Origin: a virus
Length of the DNA: 32,372 nt
Virus record (IMG/VR): IMGVR_UViG_3300014325_000035
Location: 1-32,372 of that record
Direction: 5' to 3' (one strand)
A program made the translations under genes and the position numbers. Positions 7,108 through 13,163 of the stretch are shown piece after piece. Position 1 is the first letter of the stretch. The number at the start of each line of letters is the position of its first letter. The notes under the pieces were generated by a model. The model searched no databases and had not been told where the DNA came from. It saw only the letters and a list, made by a program, of their open reading frames with translations.

Positions 7108-7138
7108 TACAAATATCAAAAATAGCCTTATATTTGTA
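7108..7138 (+). promoter_or_regulatory. Promoter -7 box with 9-bp inverted repeat
   Basis: TATATTTG at 7129-7136 matches the Bacteroidota -7 box TAnnTTTG. A perfect 9-bp inverted repeat (TACAAATAT at 7108-7116, ATATTTGTA at 7130-7138) has its right arm on this box. No good -33 TTTG is seen. It precedes the gene starting at 7158. The arm spacing differs from the 18-bp operator used elsewhere. The 90 nt upstream (7005-7094) hold only an open stretch without a start codon. Confidence 0.6.
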
Positions 7139-7157
7139 TCGACAAAAAACGATAGAC

Positions 7158-7634
7158 ATGCAAAAATTAGATCAGCTTAAAGCAGAGTTAATTCAAATCA
7201 ATTCCAAGATTGAAAAACTTACACGGGTTTCTGATTATACGGACCTTGTGGCAAAATCATTCCATCTGGGCATGGTTGGAGGTAGTGGTAAAAATATTGG
7301 GCATTTAAATAGAAAAAGGGCTGAATCATTGGACAGGACAATTTCAAATGCGGTAAAGATTACATCTCTTTTTAAAAAACAAGGAGATCTTGAACGTCAA
7401 ATAAAAGATATTGAGCAGAATGGCCCACAAAAAAGAGCTGCTGCAAAAAAAACCAGAAATGAAATATATGCCCAATACTGGAAAGATTTAAAGGTTGGGG
7501 ACGAGTTAAATTTGGGAAATCCAAATGGAAATCCAATAATCACAAAGAAAAACGCCAAATCATGTGAGACGTCAGGCGGGTGTAAATGGATGGCTTGTGA
7601 GGTGATAGGCAAAGAGGCCGCAAAATTATTATAG
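7158..7634 (+). CDS. Phage protein with coiled-coil N terminus, unknown
   Basis: The start at 7158 was chosen because it lies 21 nt after the TATATTTG box; an in-frame ATG at 7095 would lie upstream of that promoter. The product has 158 residues. The first 30 form a helical hairpin or coiled coil (LDQLKAELIQINSKIEKL), and the rest is basic with many Lys. The last third reads like a small beta domain (GDELNLGNPNGNPIITKK). Not recognised. It heads a new run of genes that continues to 8440. Confidence 0.7.
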   Translation: MQKLDQLKAELIQINSKIEKLTRVSDYTDLVAKSFHLGMVGGSGKNIGHLNRKRAESLDRTISNAVKITSLFKKQGDLERQIKDIEQNGPQKRAAAKKTRNEIYAQYWKDLKVGDELNLGNPNGNPIITKKNAKSCETSGGCKWMACEVIGKEAAKLL

Positions 7635-7635
7635 A

Positions 7636-7788
7636 ATGAAAAAGAAAACCCATGGTGGCAAGCGCCTAGGATCGGGCCGGCCCAAAGGAGAGGAAACGGT
7701 GGTTATAACGTTCCGGGTTCCGAAGAAAAAAAAGAAGGTGCTGAAAGCCTTAATTAAACAATATCTAAAAAAGCTACTTAACCCATGA
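7636..7788 (+). CDS. Small basic protein, ribbon-helix-helix-like
   Basis: A 50-codon ORF found by eye. It starts two bases after the preceding stop and overlaps the next start by ATGA (7785-7788). The product reads KKTHGGKRLGSGRPKGEE, then VVITFRVPKK, then a Lys-rich amphipathic helix to the end. GSGRPKG followed by a beta strand ITFRVP and a helix is the layout of many small phage and plasmid Arc/CopG-like DNA-binding proteins. The precise fit between two genes supports it as real. Function as a repressor or nucleoid-type protein is only inferred. Confidence 0.7.
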   Translation: MKKKTHGGKRLGSGRPKGEETVVITFRVPKKKKKVLKALIKQYLKKLLNP

Positions 7789-8042
7789 ACCTAACCCAAT
7801 CCCCCCAGCAGATCAAGGAGGAGTTGATAAGAGAGATATTCTCATTACAACACGCTGATGATTCAGCTAAAATGATATGCCTTTCTACTATCCCAATATG
7901 CATAAAGTGCGTAGAGGCCATGCTAAGCGTTTGCCCGGAAGGTGCAGATATAATAGAAGGAGATAAATGCACTGGATACGTGGCCAACCCCGACCACGTA
8001 AAATTAACCGAGGTGTTAGAACTACTTAAAGAGGAGATATGA
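7785..8042 (+). CDS. Small phage protein, unknown
   Basis: An 85-residue mostly helical protein with five Cys residues (ICLSTIPICIKC and others), coupled by ATGA overlaps on both sides. The C-terminal TEVLELLKEEI is an acidic helix. Not recognised. Confidence 0.65.
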   Translation: MNLTQSPQQIKEELIREIFSLQHADDSAKMICLSTIPICIKCVEAMLSVCPEGADIIEGDKCTGYVANPDHVKLTEVLELLKEEI

Positions 8043-8440
8043 CAGGAAATTACATGGATTACAAAACGCCCAGCTTCATAAACGAGATAATTATGGAGCA
8101 AACAAGGAAAATTGCCGCCCAAAAAGAAGAGTTGATATCTGTCGCCATTGTTGAAAAGGTAATCAAAACCGGATTAGCAGAAGGGGTTATAAATCTCCAG
8201 GAAGAAGCCATAAGGCGGTTTCCCAGAATCATGAGCCAGCGCTTGTTCGACGGATCGGAGCATTGGTACTGGAACGACGGAAGCAAGGAAGGGCTTCATC
8301 TGATTTCATTCTACCAAACGGAACCGAAGTATAACTTTTTGGATGGAACTTTTACCGGCGAAATCGGCATTAAATACAGCTTTGATGCGCCCGCCCATGA
8401 CCTACAAGACAACCTGTTTTTCAATGACCCCCACCTCTAA
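8039..8440 (+). CDS. Phage protein, unknown
   Basis: A 133-residue protein starting in an ATGA overlap. A helical N-terminal part is followed by an aromatic beta-rich region (SEHWYWNDGS, TGEIGIKYSFDAP). No motif or family recognised. It ends the run that begins at 7158. Confidence 0.65.
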   Translation: MTGNYMDYKTPSFINEIIMEQTRKIAAQKEELISVAIVEKVIKTGLAEGVINLQEEAIRRFPRIMSQRLFDGSEHWYWNDGSKEGLHLISFYQTEPKYNFLDGTFTGEIGIKYSFDAPAHDLQDNLFFNDPHL

Positions 8441-8478
8441 ATACAAAGAGGCGAACAGCAGTTAACAAAATTAATAAC

Positions 8479-8874
8479 ATGGTAGAAGAAAAAGAAATAA
8501 GGATAGGTAACTGGTTTCGGCACAAAGCCGTTTGGAGCTACAGGAACGATTCGGATAATCCCGTTGAGTTTGATTTCCAATGGGAGAGTCGGGATTGGTT
8601 CGCGTTAGGTGAATGTACTCTATCCCTGGAAAGCGTTGAGCCAATCCCAATAAGCGAGGAGCGGCTAACAAAGCTTGGGCTCGTTAAAGAAGGCCTGGAC
8701 GACGATTCGCCCTATGAATGGTGGGTTAACAAAAAGGTTGATGATTACATTAGATTTTGGGACTTTAACCAAACCGGTGAATGGATAGCTTCTATTGGGG
8801 CGGATTATGAACTTACGGGGCTAAGGTATGTTCATCAAATCCAAAACGTTTATTACTCACTTACGGGCGCATAG
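8479..8874 (+). CDS. Conserved Bacteroidota phage protein, unknown
   Basis: A 131-residue protein with an RIGNWF start, a central PIPISEERLTKLGL and a C-terminal VHQIQNVYYSLTGA. I recognise this three-part pattern (RxGNxV, PIPLTEEWLxKxGF, VHxLQNLYFALTG) as a protein type very common in Bacteroidota phages and prophages. It has no known function that I can name. It is followed by 251 nt without a gene. Confidence 0.78.
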   Translation: MVEEKEIRIGNWFRHKAVWSYRNDSDNPVEFDFQWESRDWFALGECTLSLESVEPIPISEERLTKLGLVKEGLDDDSPYEWWVNKKVDDYIRFWDFNQTGEWIASIGADYELTGLRYVHQIQNVYYSLTGA

Positions 8875-9125
8875 AGTTATTATTAAGCAAAGGTTATATT
8901 TCTAAATGCCAGAACTCAGCCAATGTCGACCTACTAACCAAAAACAACACATAAAATCATCAACACGCCCGAGTAGCTAAATTTTTTTCACTTCACTTTT
9001 TGCGAAAACACTACCAATCTAAAACACAATCAATCAATTAACCGCTGTTTATAAGTTTTAGCAAGTGAAAAATATCGATTACAATAAACTTTGTAACTTT
9101 ACCAAAATAAATTGAAACAATTTTT
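8875..9125 (+). promoter_or_regulatory. Intergenic region with operator and promoter
   Basis: The operator-type palindrome TTACAATAAACTTTGTAA is at 9079-9096, and the -7-like TAACTTTA at 9094-9101 overlaps its right arm. The predicted transcript start is about 18 nt before the ATG at 9126. A 10-bp inverted repeat (TTTTTCACTT at 8985-8994, AAGTGAAAAA at 9063-9072) lies just upstream. The rest is AT-rich with no gene or clear terminator. Confidence 0.65.
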
Positions 9126-9455
9126 ATGTACGTAGAAGGCACTTTAGAAGAAGTTTTCGAAACCCTTTTTAAGGGAAACCTGAAGATCAAGAAGTTCGTA
9201 ATCAAGACGCAAGACCGTTACCCGCAGTTCTTACTAATCGAGCTAACCAACGACCGGATAGGGATGATCGACCAGTTCAAAAAGACCGATTTGGTGAAAG
9301 TGGCGTTTAACCTTAAGGGCCGCCAGGTAACCCACCCCGAAGGAGGGTTTAAATACTTCAACTCAACCGAGGCTTACAGGATCGACAAGGTAGTAGTCCA
9401 GCAAGCGGGTGATGAAGCGCCGGTGCAATCAAGGTACGATGAAGGTAATTTCTAA
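9126..9455 (+). CDS. DUF3127 OB-fold single-strand-binding-like protein
   Basis: A 109-residue protein with the DUF3127 pattern: FVIKTQDRYPQFLLIELTNDRIGMID (as FVIKTQDRYPQ and IELTNDRIGMID), then VKVAFNLKGRQVTHPEGGFKYFNS (as VKVAFNLKGR and GGFKYFNS) and a final RIDKV strand. DUF3127 is nearly confined to Bacteroidota and their phages, and is taken to be an OB-fold, SSB-like DNA-binding protein. The acidic tail (DEAPVQSRYDEGNF) is like the protein-binding tail of SSBs. The gene sits behind its own operator-bearing promoter, which fits a replication gene under repressor control. Confidence 0.85.
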   Translation: MYVEGTLEEVFETLFKGNLKIKKFVIKTQDRYPQFLLIELTNDRIGMIDQFKKTDLVKVAFNLKGRQVTHPEGGFKYFNSTEAYRIDKVVVQQAGDEAPVQSRYDEGNF

Positions 9456-9606
9456 AATAAGGCAGCTTTTGTGCGCTCACGGATCCAAAAAGTTCGTGAA
9501 GAACCTAAGTCCATGGAATGAGCGCGAGCTTTACAATCAGGGCTTTAGGGTAGAGTACGAGTGTGGGAAATGTGGTAAGAAACAACGATATTCAGGTCAT
9601 ATATGA
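9439..9606 (+). CDS. Small zinc-ribbon-like protein
   Basis: A 55-residue protein starting at ATG 9439, 17 nt inside the DUF3127 gene. In-frame ATGs at 9409 and 9412 would lengthen the overlap. It is basic, with a C-terminal CGKCGKK and an upstream LLCAHGSKKF, giving a possible zinc knuckle. It ends in an ATGA overlap with the lipoprotein gene. Function unknown. Confidence 0.65.
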   Translation: MKVISKIRQLLCAHGSKKFVKNLSPWNERELYNQGFRVEYECGKCGKKQRYSGHI

Positions 9607-9911
9607 AAAAAATACTTTTAGCCTTAATGGCTATTATTGCGCTAAGTTCGTGTACCGATAACAGTATGGCCAGTAGCTTTGGTGGCACCGAACGCATCAA
9701 TCTATTACAGGGCGAGAAACTTATCTCCATGACGTGGAAGGGTGATAATTTGTGGCTATTGACTGTTGATGGTGGGGGCACTTATCATTTCCGCGAGAAG
9801 TCATCCATGGGTTTTATGGACGGAGAGGTTATAGTTAATGAAATAGGCGTATCTAAATCGGAAAAGGCTGTGAAATTAATTGTTCCCGACTCTATAAAGG
9901 CACCTAAATAA
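9603..9911 (+). CDS. Phage lipoprotein
   Basis: A 102-residue protein with a classic lipoprotein signal: two Lys, a hydrophobic stretch and the lipobox ALSSC with Cys17 as the lipidation site. The mature part carries SSFGGTERINLLQGEKL, then TWKGDNLWLLT and YHFREKSSMGFMDGEV. I recognise this from other phage-encoded lipoproteins (SFGGTExVNLPxGQKL, TWKxxxLWYLT, TFKEKS). The predicted location is the host membrane. Roles such as superinfection exclusion are known for some phage lipoproteins but not shown for this family. Confidence 0.85.
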   Translation: MKKILLALMAIIALSSCTDNSMASSFGGTERINLLQGEKLISMTWKGDNLWLLTVDGGGTYHFREKSSMGFMDGEVIVNEIGVSKSEKAVKLIVPDSIKAPK

Positions 9912-9938
9912 GTGCAAAAGTTCGGTAAAATCGAAGAA

Positions 9939-10193
9939 ATGATCAAAAACAACCACTTAGCCACGAACCTCGAATACCTTCGGGAGAACAAGGGAGTCAC
10001 TCTTGCTGATATGGCGAAGCTCTGCGGACTTTCTGGCCGGTCGTCCTACGCAGCCTATGAACACGGAGCCGCTGAGCCTAAAATCGACGTTTTAATCAAG
10101 CTCGCGGACTATTTTGGGGTAACCCTACATCATTTGGTTTTAGTGGACATGGCCGAGGCCCAAATTACTCCAGATGAATTAATGAAACTTTAG
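9939..10193 (+). CDS. XRE-family HTH regulator
   Basis: An 84-residue protein with a full HTH: LEYLRENKGVTLADMAKLCGL, given as LEYLRENKG and VTLADMAKLCGL, then SGRSSYAAYEHGAAEPKIDVL. A C-terminal DELMKL tail follows. I start it at ATG 9939; a GTG at 9912, directly after the lipoprotein stop, would add nine residues. The helix-2 position that is Gln in 434 repressor is Leu here, so it is a weaker candidate than its neighbours for the 434-like operators. A long helix 3 (SGRSSYAAYE) is typical of phage HTH proteins resembling DUF-type repressors. Confidence 0.88.
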   Translation: MIKNNHLATNLEYLRENKGVTLADMAKLCGLSGRSSYAAYEHGAAEPKIDVLIKLADYFGVTLHHLVLVDMAEAQITPDELMKL

Positions 10194-10194
10194 G

Positions 10195-10464
10195 ATGTCA
10201 ATAAGCCAAGAGTTCATACACGAATGGGGGAAGAACGCAATAGAGGTAAAGGAAGCCTGCGGCACCATTCTGCGCAATATGGAGGCCAACACTACAATAG
10301 TTGAAAAGTACATCGAATTACACCAGGCGAAGGGAAAAACACCCGAAGTTGAAATACCGGAGTGCTCCGCCCCAAATAACACTGGATGGATAGCCTTTTC
10401 TATATGGGTTTTATACATAATAGCTTTATTTATAGGATATTTTGTGGGATTAAGCAGTAAATGA
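10195..10464 (+). CDS. Tail-anchored membrane protein
   Basis: An 89-residue protein with a helical cytosolic N-terminal part and one C-terminal transmembrane segment (about 64-85: WIAFSIWVLYIIALFIGYFVG, given as WIAFSIWVLYII and ALFIGYFVG). There is no signal peptide, so a tail-anchored topology is likely. It starts one base after the XRE stop and overlaps the next gene by ATGA. Small phage membrane proteins can act in exclusion or lysis timing, but nothing here decides the role. Confidence 0.72.
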   Translation: MSISQEFIHEWGKNAIEVKEACGTILRNMEANTTIVEKYIELHQAKGKTPEVEIPECSAPNNTGWIAFSIWVLYIIALFIGYFVGLSSK

Positions 10465-10769
10465 GCATGTTAATGGACTTGCGAGACGACATAAATTATT
10501 TTGAAGGTGAGCACCCTGAGGAAATAATGTACTTGGTTGCTTGTAGCCTTTCTAAGCAGCCAGTAGGCTCTTCGACATATCTTAAGGCACTTGAGAAGTA
10601 CCCAGAGTATTTCAAAAAAAAAGGCCAGATTTCAGAACGCACGGCGTACGGATATCCAAAGAAGGGCGCTCATCGTCCATTTAAGAAAGATTCTCGACAA
10701 GTTGAAAGGAACGCAATTTGCCCATGTGGATATGGCAAGAAGTATAAAAAGTGTTGTATTAACAAATAG
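10461..10769 (+). CDS. SEC-C metal-binding protein
   Basis: A 102-residue protein whose C terminus is a SEC-C motif, CPCGYGKKYKKCC at residues 87-99, the zinc-binding element also found at the end of SecA. The four Cys are all present. The N-terminal 70 residues are helical and not recognised. Free-standing SEC-C proteins are common in phages and in proteins acting on nucleic acids or chaperones. Start at the ATGA overlap. Confidence 0.75.
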   Translation: MSMLMDLRDDINYFEGEHPEEIMYLVACSLSKQPVGSSTYLKALEKYPEYFKKKGQISERTAYGYPKKGAHRPFKKDSRQVERNAICPCGYGKKYKKCCINK

Positions 10770-10774
10770 GTAAA

Positions 10775-10834
10775 ATGGCTGCGGGCTTTGCCCAACTATA
10801 TACTGAGATAAAAGACCTATTAAAAACAGCATGA
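10775..10834 (+). CDS. Possible 19-residue leader peptide
   Basis: A 20-codon ORF (MAAGFAQLYTEIKDLLKTA) fills the gap between the SEC-C gene and the cupin gene, ending in an ATGA overlap with the cupin start at 10831. The overlap style matches true genes nearby, and the peptide would be an amphipathic helix. It could be a coupling leader or chance. Confidence 0.35.
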   Translation: MAAGFAQLYTEIKDLLKTA

Positions 10835-11382
10835 AAAACCTCCTTAACTGCCACTCTATAGGGCTACACTCATTTCCGGTAAGCTTTGAGAACGGCCTAT
10901 ACACCAGGATATTCTTTGCGGCCATTAATCACAACCTTTGGAAACCAGGAGAATTGGCCATTCACCCACATCATGTTGACATCAAAATAACAGTATTGGA
11001 GGGCACCTTAATCAACCCCATCTATGAGATATCCGAAAACGGGGATGTTTTCAATAAATACCTATGGAACAGCCACATCCTGAACGGACAAGGAGGCTTT
11101 GAATACCTCGAAAAAGAAACCCTTAAGAAAGTGTCCCAAAATAAGTACGGCCCCGGCGAATCCATAACAATGAAAGCATGCGAACTTCACACCGTTAAAT
11201 TGGAAAAAGGAAAACGCTGCGTATGGGAAATACAGGAATCAAAGCCAACATGCGAATACCTACCTATCAACTACTCCAAGAGAGACCTTTCTAATTGGTC
11301 GCCAGAAGGGCTTTACATAGAAGTAAACAACGAAATTAAAAACCTATACATAGGCAAGTACTTATCACAACCAATACACTAA
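10831..11382 (+). CDS. Cupin-fold protein
   Basis: A 183-residue protein with cupin motif 1 features (WKPGELAIHPHHVDIKITVLEG as WKPGELAIHPHH and VDIKITVLEG; His45, His47, His48, Glu57) and a motif 2 strand (YGPGESITMKACELHTV, His120). These His and Glu residues would form the usual metal site inside a beta barrel. Single-domain cupins include sugar isomerases, dioxygenases and binding proteins, so the substrate cannot be named. Phage cupins are sometimes linked to sugar or nucleotide modification. Codon use is richer in C than in the earlier genes. Confidence 0.7.
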   Translation: MKNLLNCHSIGLHSFPVSFENGLYTRIFFAAINHNLWKPGELAIHPHHVDIKITVLEGTLINPIYEISENGDVFNKYLWNSHILNGQGGFEYLEKETLKKVSQNKYGPGESITMKACELHTVKLEKGKRCVWEIQESKPTCEYLPINYSKRDLSNWSPEGLYIEVNNEIKNLYIGKYLSQPIH

Positions 11383-11385
11383 CCC

Positions 11386-12093
11386 ATGCCCTCCCTCCTA
11401 AACTACCAAGTCCCTCCAGGCACCCCTGTAATACCAACCGAAAAATACCTAAAGACAATCCCAGCCAAAGCATTAACTCAAAACTTCTTCACTGTAGCCA
11501 CCACCCTCTCTCACCAGCAAAACCTCCTCCTCATCTTCCTTACCCTCAAAGCAAAGAACACCAACTACATAAAACTCTCTACCAACTTCATTAAGCTATT
11601 TGTTCTTGCCCACGCCAACTCTTCAATTGCAACCAAAAACCTTGAAAATGTGAAGATTAACACCTCTTACAGCAGGGTTTTGAAGGACATAACATTTCTG
11701 ATAGACAGGCGCATCCTGCTCAGAATCAGGCCGAAAACATCGCATTTCGTGATAAATCCAGCGTATTCGTATCCTAAACCGGCTTATAGGGTCGTAAGTG
11801 AGTCTAGGAGGTGGGCCGAAGAATGGGCAAATGCCTCAAAATCAGGCCAAATAAGCGAGGATTTTTGCAAAAGGTACGCCATGAGCTATTTTGTGGCCAT
11901 GCACCTGGCGGCAAGGAAAAACAGCACTGTGTGGCAACGTGGGGATAAGCTGCCTAGCACATGGGCAAACCAAGAATACACTAGGAAGGAGCGTATAGCG
12001 GAGGGAAAGCTGTTTAAATGGTGCGTAAAGGAGCTAAAATCAACTAATTTTCAAGATGTTAGGCCAGTTTCTGAGGACGTTAAGGCAGGCTAA
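11386..12093 (+). CDS. RepL-like winged-helix protein
   Basis: A 235-residue protein. Residues of about 90-127 (SYSRVLKDITFLIDRRILLRIRPKTSHFVINPAY, as SYSRVLKDITFLIDRR, ILLRIRPK and FVINPAY) match the winged-helix layout of RepL-type plasmid initiators: helix, LLxRxR, then a wing ending xVINP. The C-terminal half is not recognised. A second replication initiator or a transcription factor are both possible. The first 250 nt are strikingly poor in G on this strand (CCTCCC, CACCACCCTCTCTCACC), unlike the neighbours. It overlaps the next XRE gene by 38 nt. Confidence 0.6.
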   Translation: MPSLLNYQVPPGTPVIPTEKYLKTIPAKALTQNFFTVATTLSHQQNLLLIFLTLKAKNTNYIKLSTNFIKLFVLAHANSSIATKNLENVKINTSYSRVLKDITFLIDRRILLRIRPKTSHFVINPAYSYPKPAYRVVSESRRWAEEWANASKSGQISEDFCKRYAMSYFVAMHLAARKNSTVWQRGDKLPSTWANQEYTRKERIAEGKLFKWCVKELKSTNFQDVRPVSEDVKAG

Positions 12094-12277
12094 GGGGCTT
12101 ACGCAAAAGCAAGCTGGGGAGCGGGCTAAGCTCACGCAAGAGAGGGTGTGTGCTCTAGAGAAAACGGTCAATCCTTACGACTATGGTAGGCTTAAGGCGT
12201 ACGTTGAGGGCTTGGGGTACGACCTAGAGCTGCATGTTGTAGACCGGGAAAACAAGGCTAATAGGAGGGTTTTGTGA
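12056..12277 (+). CDS. XRE-family HTH protein, HipB-like
   Basis: A 73-residue protein with the HTH core FLRTLRQAKGLTQKQAGERA followed by KLTQERVCALEKTVNPYDY and a C-terminal GYDLELHVVDRE, the beta strand typical of HipB-type antitoxins. No HipA-like partner follows. Aligned to 434 repressor by the helix-3 Glu, it keeps Gln at the positions equal to Gln17 (TQKQ) and Gln28 (TQER), two operator-contacting residues, but has Glu where 434 has Gln29. That makes it the best candidate in the window for a protein binding ACAA-N6-TTGT operators, by inference only. Confidence 0.85.
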   Translation: MLGQFLRTLRQAKGLTQKQAGERAKLTQERVCALEKTVNPYDYGRLKAYVEGLGYDLELHVVDRENKANRRVL

Positions 12278-12375
12278 GGGCTAATCCGGCTATATCGGTA
12301 GTTTATCGAAGAAAAGGCTCTAAAAACGCGGCAAAACACCCAAAATGTCGTCGTTCGTCGAAATTGAAAACGATA

Positions 12376-12567
12376 TCATAGATAATGCCGTATCTCTATT
12401 GAGATTATAAGTACCCAACAAATCCAAACAACGTGTAATATTGCCTCTTCCGATAAGCTGGGTTTCTTCAAAAGCTTACGATAAATCAAGGTAGATAGAA
12501 CCGCGGTTGTTATAACAAAAGTTAAACACCGTAAAACTATATTTATAATTTCGGTATGACGCTCCAT
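12376..12567 (-). CDS. Small membrane protein, minus strand
   Basis: A 63-residue protein with two predicted transmembrane segments (about 8-27, IVLRCLTFVITTAVLSTLIY, and 44-60, ILHVVWICWVLIISIEI) separated by a basic loop. Its ATG directly follows the TAA of the gene at 12568-12915 on the same strand (TAAATG), so the two form an operon. It converges on the plus-strand XRE gene with 98 nt between, in which I see no gene or clear terminator. Function unknown. Confidence 0.6.
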   Translation of the reverse strand: MERHTEIINIVLRCLTFVITTAVLSTLIYRKLLKKPSLSEEAILHVVWICWVLIISIEIRHYL

Positions 12568-12915
12568 TTAACTGTGGTTATCTAAACGCCATCGGCGCAG
12601 CTCTTTTGATGCCCATGTGTACTTGGCGTTTCTTTTCGCTGATCGGTGGTTGTGCCGGTGAGTTTCGGATAAAATTAAGTAGTCCCGATTCACCCCTATC
12701 ATTATCCTACCATTTCGACCTTTGAGCATAATAAATTTGTCTCTGGCCTCTAAATAACGGGCTTTAAGAGCAGATACTATGGCAGATTTCCTTGCTTTGA
12801 GCACTACCTCTTTGCAGCTTCTTCTGGCGGCTATCCTATCAACAGAAAGTTTCCATCTGGCCGTAGTGCGCTGGTCTAAAAGAATATCGAAAGTCATTTC
12901 GTTTACCTTCCTCAT
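12568..12915 (-). CDS. Basic protein, unknown, minus strand
   Basis: A 115-residue, very basic protein, rich in Arg and Lys (RIAARRSCKEVVLKARKSA, RHNHRSAKRNAK). Such composition suggests nucleic-acid binding, but no family is recognised. ATGs at 12915 and 12897 are both possible. Upstream on the minus strand are a promoter (13035-13066) and then a terminator-like hairpin ending about 15 nt before the ATG. The promoter has no copy of the virion operator, so this gene may be expressed at a different time from its neighbours. Confidence 0.55.
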   Translation of the reverse strand: MRKVNEMTFDILLDQRTTARWKLSVDRIAARRSCKEVVLKARKSAIVSALKARYLEARDKFIMLKGRNGRIMIGVNRDYLILSETHRHNHRSAKRNAKYTWASKELRRWRLDNHS

Positions 12916-12929
12916 TTGGAATTTGTGTT

Positions 12930-12987
12930 AAAAAAGTAGGGCCAGAGAAGGCGTAAAGAACGTTCGTTTTATCCTTGCTCCGGCCCT
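12930..12987 (-). terminator. Terminator-like hairpin in leader of 12915 gene
   Basis: On the minus strand AGGGCCGGAG (12987-12978) pairs with CTCTGGCCCT (12947-12938), 10 bp with one G-U pair, followed by ACTTTTTTAAC. This is an intrinsic-terminator shape placed just upstream of a start codon, so it may act as an attenuator or end a short RNA begun at the promoter at 13035. Confidence 0.6.
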
Positions 12988-13034
12988 TGTGGTTTGGTTT
13001 ATCTAACCCCTCCAGGTCGTAAACTAAACTGGTA

Positions 13035-13066
13035 CAAATGTAACCTTTTTTCTCCCACTTTGCAAG
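13035..13066 (-). promoter_or_regulatory. Minus-strand promoter
   Basis: On the minus strand CTTG (13066-13063) and TACATTTG (13042-13035) are 20 nt apart, matching the Bacteroidota -33/-7 pattern. Transcription would start near 13028 and run through the hairpin at 12938-12987 to the gene at 12915. Confidence 0.5.
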
Positions 13067-13115
13067 TAAAATCTTCGCCACAGGGCCTATCTACATCATT
13101 ATCACGTTAATAAAA

Positions 13116-13159
13116 TTACTAACTTTATTGTAAATATTCCAACTTTTCTTGTAACTTTG
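13116..13159 (+). promoter_or_regulatory. Tandem operators and promoter
   Basis: Two copies of the 18-bp palindrome lie side by side: TTACTAACTTTATTGTAA (13116-13133) and TTCCAACTTTTCTTGTAA (13137-13154), 21 bp apart start to start, i.e. two helical turns. The -7 box TAACTTTG (13152-13159) overlaps the second copy, and ATTG of the first serves as -33 with 21 nt spacing. The ATG of the next gene is only five bases after the -7 box. Confidence 0.7.
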
Positions 13160-13163
13160 AACT

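Noticed and set aside
12345-12413. 22-codon plus-strand ORF (MSSFVEIENDIIDNAVSLLRL)
   Set aside because: Short, not coupled to a neighbour and antisense to the end of the minus-strand membrane gene.
13002-13013. TCTAACCCCTCC, a match to the virion leader element
   Set aside because: It lies 150 nt before the nearest plus-strand start with a promoter between, so it is probably a chance match.
12839-13081. 80-codon minus-strand ORF with a GTG start
   Set aside because: It overlaps the better-supported 12568-12915 gene by 77 nt, its start lies upstream of the likely minus-strand promoter at 13035-13066, and a terminator hairpin runs through its middle.
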